The notes below the pieces were generated by a model. It saw nothing but the letters and a program-made list of their open reading frames with translations. It had not been told where the DNA came from and did not search any database. A DNA stretch of 64,000 nt, from assembly GCF_900143075.1 (NCBI RefSeq), contig NZ_FRCY01000004.1, positions 310,001 through 374,000 of the forward strand, given 5' to 3'. This document shows, one piece after another, positions 60,888 to 64,000 of the stretch. The position numbers and the translations under genes are program-made. How positions within the stretch are numbered: position 1 is the stretch's first letter; each line of letters begins with the position of its first letter. This stretch comes from Cyclobacterium lianum (lineage in GTDB: Bacteria > Bacteroidota > Bacteroidia > Cytophagales > Cyclobacteriaceae).

Positions 60888-62192
60888 ATGCAGCAGCCCA
60901 TCACACTATTTTATCTGAACACCATTATCAAGGAAAGTCTGGACAAGCAGCTCTCTCCCACCTACTGGGTCATTGCAGAAATTGGTGAATTGAGAGAGGC
61001 GGTCAGGGGACATGCCTACCTGGATCTTGTAGAGAAAACCGATGGGCAGATCAGGGCAAAAATGAGGGGCAATATATGGTCCTACAGCTACCAGGCCATA
61101 AAGCAAAAGTTTGAAGGGACCACCGGTCAGCGCTTACAGGCAGGGATGAATATCCTGGCACTGGTAAATGTGCAGTTTCATGAACTCTACGGCATCAGCC
61201 TGGTCATCAAAGATATAGATCCCAATTTCACTTTAGGAGAAAGGGCCAGACGGCGACAGGAAGTAATTGACCGGTTAAAATCGGAAGATATATTGCACCT
61301 CAACAAGCAATTTATTTTGCCAGCAGTAAGCCAGAAAATTGCCATCATCAGCTCTGTAACTGCCGCAGGATATGGGGATTTTATCGACCAACTCGACCAG
61401 AATACTTACGGATATAGAATCCATTACCGGCTCTATCAGGCCGCCATGCAGGGAAACGCTGCCGGCCAGGAAATTATTGCTGCCATAAAAGAAATAGAAA
61501 AGGCCGTACCGGCCTTCGATTTGATTGTCCTTATCCGGGGCGGCGGAGCACAGACAGACCTGGACTGTTTTGATGAATATGATTTGGCTAAAACGATCGC
61601 CAATGCTGGCCTGCCAGTAATTACCGGTATCGGGCACGAGAGGGACGAATCCGTCGCCGATTTGGTGGCGCATACCCAGCTAAAAACCCCCACCGCGGTC
61701 GCCAGCTTCATTTTATCCGGCTTCAGGGCCTTTGAAGAAAGCCTGCATCATCATTTGATCCGTATCGAAAGGTTGGTTCAGGGCCGACTACGACTGGAAT
61801 CAGAGGGTGTAATGGATAAATTACACCTCCTGAAAAACCTTTTTCAAGGAAAACTAAATGAAAAAACGATTCACCTGGATCGTCTCTCCCAACAATCCCT
61901 GCGATCTGCATTGTACACGATAGAAAAGCAAAGCATCCGGGTATCAAATGACGAGAAAACCATGATAAAGGCCAGCGGGTCCTGTATCAGCAAGGCTCGC
62001 GAAAAACTCCAGCACCTGGAAAAAACGCTGCACCGCCTCAACCCGGATTACCTCTTGTCCAGGGGATATACCAAAACAGAAAAGGACGGAATCCCCATTC
62101 ACCTCCAGGAGCTTAAAGAGGGGGATGAATTGGACACATTTAGTCAGCGACAAAAAATCACTTCAGTAATTAAAAAAATCGATAAAAAATGA
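60888..62192 (+). CDS. xseA: Exodeoxyribonuclease VII large subunit
   Basis: I use ATG at 60888 (MQQPITLFYLNTIIKESLDK), 434 residues. An N-terminal OB fold (YWVIAEIGELREAVRGHAYL) is followed by the catalytic region IAIISSVTAAGYGDFIDQLD, LIVLIRGGGAQTDLDCFDEY and VITGIGHERDESVADLVAHT, then a coiled coil. With XseB it degrades single-stranded DNA. TTTATTTG ends only 4 bp before the ATG and may be the -7 box of a very short-leader transcript. Confidence 0.95.
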   Translation: MQQPITLFYLNTIIKESLDKQLSPTYWVIAEIGELREAVRGHAYLDLVEKTDGQIRAKMRGNIWSYSYQAIKQKFEGTTGQRLQAGMNILALVNVQFHELYGISLVIKDIDPNFTLGERARRRQEVIDRLKSEDILHLNKQFILPAVSQKIAIISSVTAAGYGDFIDQLDQNTYGYRIHYRLYQAAMQGNAAGQEIIAAIKEIEKAVPAFDLIVLIRGGGAQTDLDCFDEYDLAKTIANAGLPVITGIGHERDESVADLVAHTQLKTPTAVASFILSGFRAFEESLHHHLIRIERLVQGRLRLESEGVMDKLHLLKNLFQGKLNEKTIHLDRLSQQSLRSALYTIEKQSIRVSNDEKTMIKASGSCISKAREKLQHLEKTLHRLNPDYLLSRGYTKTEKDGIPIHLQELKEGDELDTFSQRQKITSVIKKIDKK

Positions 62193-62392
62193 ATAAAAAC
62201 ACCAAAGAACCAGGCTACGACGAAGCCCTGAAAAGACTGGAAGAGATAATCGCCAAACTTGAAGAAGAAGATCAGGGAATGGATGAACTTACCGAAATGG
62301 TAAAAGAAGCCGGCAAGCTGGTAAAAGTGTGTAAGAAAAAGCTGACGATGACAGCCGAAGAAATCAAACAAGCTTTTTCAGACGACGATTGA
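62189..62392 (+). CDS. xseB: Exodeoxyribonuclease VII small subunit
   Basis: A 67-residue helical protein: YDEALKRLEEIIAKLEEEDQ, GMDELTEMVKEAGKLVKVCK. It is the normal XseB size and overlaps xseA by 4 bp, so the two are coupled. It covers the coiled coil of the large subunit. Confidence 0.93.
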   Translation: MNKNTKEPGYDEALKRLEEIIAKLEEEDQGMDELTEMVKEAGKLVKVCKKKLTMTAEEIKQAFSDDD

Positions 62393-62508
62393 ATGTCTGT
62401 TTTACCGCCAAAGTAAATTCTGAAAAACATTTGTCCAATTTCAGAATGCCATCAGGTTATTTTGACCAAAAACTGTACATTTGACATTAGATAGTTACAT
62501 CTTTTTTA

Positions 62509-64000
62509 ATGAATAAACCAAGCAGGGAAGAAGCAGAAAAGCGGGTGGCTGAGCTGACCGAAATCATCAACTACCACAACGACCTGTACTACCAGGAAGA
62601 CCGCTCCATTATCAGTGATTATGAATTCGATCAGCTCCTGGAAGAGCTGAATGCACTGGAACATTTTTTTCCTGACCTTAAAAAACCAGATAGCCCTACC
62701 CAGCGTGTGGGAGGTAGCATCACCAAAAATTTTGAAACTGCCAACCACGCAGTTCGCATGCTTTCACTCGGCAATACCTATTCGAAAGAGGAATTAATGG
62801 CTTTTGATGAGCGGGTTGCCAAGGGTTTGGGTCATAGAGATTATGAGTACTTTTGCGAACTGAAGTTTGACGGGGTAGCCATCAGCCTGGTCTACGAACA
62901 GGGGAAACTTATCCGTGCAGTCACCCGTGGGGATGGGTATAAGGGCGATGTGGTAACAGCGAATGTGAAAACAATTCGAACCATCCCATTAAAAATAAAG
63001 GCTTCAAAAGACCTCCCCGCCTATCTGGAAGTTCGCGGTGAGATATTTCTACCCAAAATCGGGTTTGAAAAAATCAACCGGGAAAAATTGGAAAAGGGCG
63101 AAAATTTGCTGGCCAACCCCCGAAATGCAGCCTCAGGCACCCTGAAAATGCAGGATTCCTCGGTAGTGGCCCGGCGCCGGTTAAATTGTTACGTTTACCA
63201 GCTTATTTCTGAGGATATATCCCTGACCAGGCAGCACAAAGCCATTGAACAACTGGAAGCATGGGGTTTTAATGTATCGCCCACCTATCGCAACTGCAAT
63301 GACTTGAACGAAGTGCTGTCATATATTGATGAATGGCGGGATAAACGCCACGAATTGCCTGTGGAAACCGATGGAGTAGTTCTGAAAGTCAACGACTACC
63401 AGCAGCAGGAAGAGCTGGGATTTACAGCTAAGATACCCAGGTGGGCAATTGCCTACAAATACCAGGCGGAAAGTGCCGCTGCTACCCTGCTTTCGATTAG
63501 CTATCAGGTGGGCAGAACCGGCGCGATCACTCCGGTAGCCAATCTTTCTCCCGTTTCACTAGCCGGAACCACGGTAAAGAGGGCCTCTCTGCACAATGCC
63601 AATGAAATACTCCGATTGGACCTTCATGAAGGTGATACCGTCCTGGTTGAAAAGGGAGGTGAAATTATTCCGAAAATTACGCAGGTCGTTAACGAAAGCA
63701 GGTCAAAACTTAGTAAACCTATCCAATACATTGACACCTGTCCCGAGTGTGGCACCAGCCTGGAGCGAAAGGAAGGAGAAGCCAAACATTTCTGTCCCAA
63801 TGCTTCGGGTTGCCCGCCACAGGTCTTGGGTAGAATCGAGCATTTTGTCTCTAAAAGGGCCATGGACATCGACTCCCTGGGTACCGAAAGGCTTCGTGCA
63901 CTCATACACCAAGGATATGTAAACAATCCTGCCGACCTGTATGAATTGCCAGACCAGAAAGCTGAATTGCTCGGACTTGAGATCACTGATGAGCAGTATA
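62509..64000 (+). CDS. ligA: NAD-dependent DNA ligase (5' part; runs past window)
   Basis: The frame is open from ATG 62509 to the window end, 497 codons. It shows the Ia domain (ITEIINYHNDLYYQEDRSI-type helices), the adenylation site with catalytic Lys in CELKFDGVAISL, GEIFLPKIGFEKINREKLEK, the OB-fold GRTGAITPVANLSPVSLAGT and the four-Cys zinc finger (TCPECGTSLERK and FCPNASGCPP), followed by the HhH start (HFVSKRAMDIDSLGTERL). The BRCT end lies outside. It seals nicks in replication and repair. Confidence 0.96.
   Translation, partial: MNKPSREEAEKRVAELTEIINYHNDLYYQEDRSIISDYEFDQLLEELNALEHFFPDLKKPDSPTQRVGGSITKNFETANHAVRMLSLGNTYSKEELMAFDERVAKGLGHRDYEYFCELKFDGVAISLVYEQGKLIRAVTRGDGYKGDVVTANVKTIRTIPLKIKASKDLPAYLEVRGEIFLPKIGFEKINREKLEKGENLLANPRNAASGTLKMQDSSVVARRRLNCYVYQLISEDISLTRQHKAIEQLEAWGFNVSPTYRNCNDLNEVLSYIDEWRDKRHELPVETDGVVLKVNDYQQQEELGFTAKIPRWAIAYKYQAESAAATLLSISYQVGRTGAITPVANLSPVSLAGTTVKRASLHNANEILRLDLHEGDTVLVEKGGEIIPKITQVVNESRSKLSKPIQYIDTCPECGTSLERKEGEAKHFCPNASGCPPQVLGRIEHFVSKRAMDIDSLGTERLRALIHQGYVNNPADLYELPDQKAELLGLEITDEQY

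Noticed and set aside
1-64000. CRISPR arrays, rRNA genes, insertion sequences with transposase, integrase
   Set aside because: I saw no regularly spaced repeats, rRNA stretches, transposase or integrase genes in either strand.

Overview
The window comes from the chromosome of a Bacteroidota bacterium, most likely a member of the Cytophagales. Several things point that way: TAnnTTTG-type -7 boxes, weak A-rich ribosome-binding sites, a transketolase encoded as two adjacent genes, fused hisB, DUF1343/NamZ, an ECF sigma/anti-sigma/sensor trio, and many small families typical of the phylum.

Left part (1-35.4 kb, almost all genes on the minus strand): an accessory heavy-metal island. From its tRNA-side end leftwards it holds several blocks. 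(a) 33.2-35.1 kb has four poorly known genes of plasmid/ICE flavour, including a membrane protein ending in a classical C2H2 zinc finger. (b) 26.0-33.1 kb is a mercury/copper block: an ArsR repressor with two palindromic operators, MerTP, a MerP-like HMA protein (frameshifted), a GDCCVxC protein, a flavin disulfide reductase, a CsoR-type repressor (frameshifted), a decayed membrane protein, a thioredoxin-like protein, a Csp-type copper storage protein, a MerT-like protein, an outer-membrane protein and a secreted HMA protein. (c) 16-26 kb is a CusCBA-type RND efflux system with a porin-like protein, HYC_CC_PP-like small proteins and DUF3347 proteins. (d) 1-15.8 kb has two multicopper oxidases (one fused to a CopB-like outer-membrane barrel), DUF305, DUF302, DUF2231, PepSY, SHOCT and a COG0701-like permease. 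It also has two unusual regulators that join an N-terminal HMA metal-binding domain (CPRC) to an AraC-type DNA-binding domain. A 20-bp motif recurs at three places upstream of genes in this part and is a candidate operator for them.

Six loci in the island carry single-base stops or frameshifts (seven lesions at five metal loci, plus an in-frame stop between two unknown genes). I saw none in the 28 kb of core genes to the right.

Boundary: a tRNA-Ser(GCT) gene at 35444-35532 on the minus strand has its 3' end facing the island, the usual arrangement for a site-specific integration site. No integrase is visible.

Right part (35.7-64 kb, mostly plus strand): conserved housekeeping genes. They are FAH-family hydrolase, M23 peptidase, Bcp, the two transketolase halves, DUF6807, argS, glutathione peroxidase, menA, universal stress protein, a SUI1-family protein, a glutamyl-tRNA-reductase-like pseudoenzyme, hisGDCB, a TPR protein, a polyprenol-phosphate mannosyltransferase, a LolC/E-like permease, NamZ, fmt, an ECF sigma cassette, xseAB and the start of ligA. 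A 126-bp element occurs twice here: intact as a 41-codon ORF before the sigma-linked sensor gene, and decayed directly before hisD. In both places its stop overlaps the next start codon.
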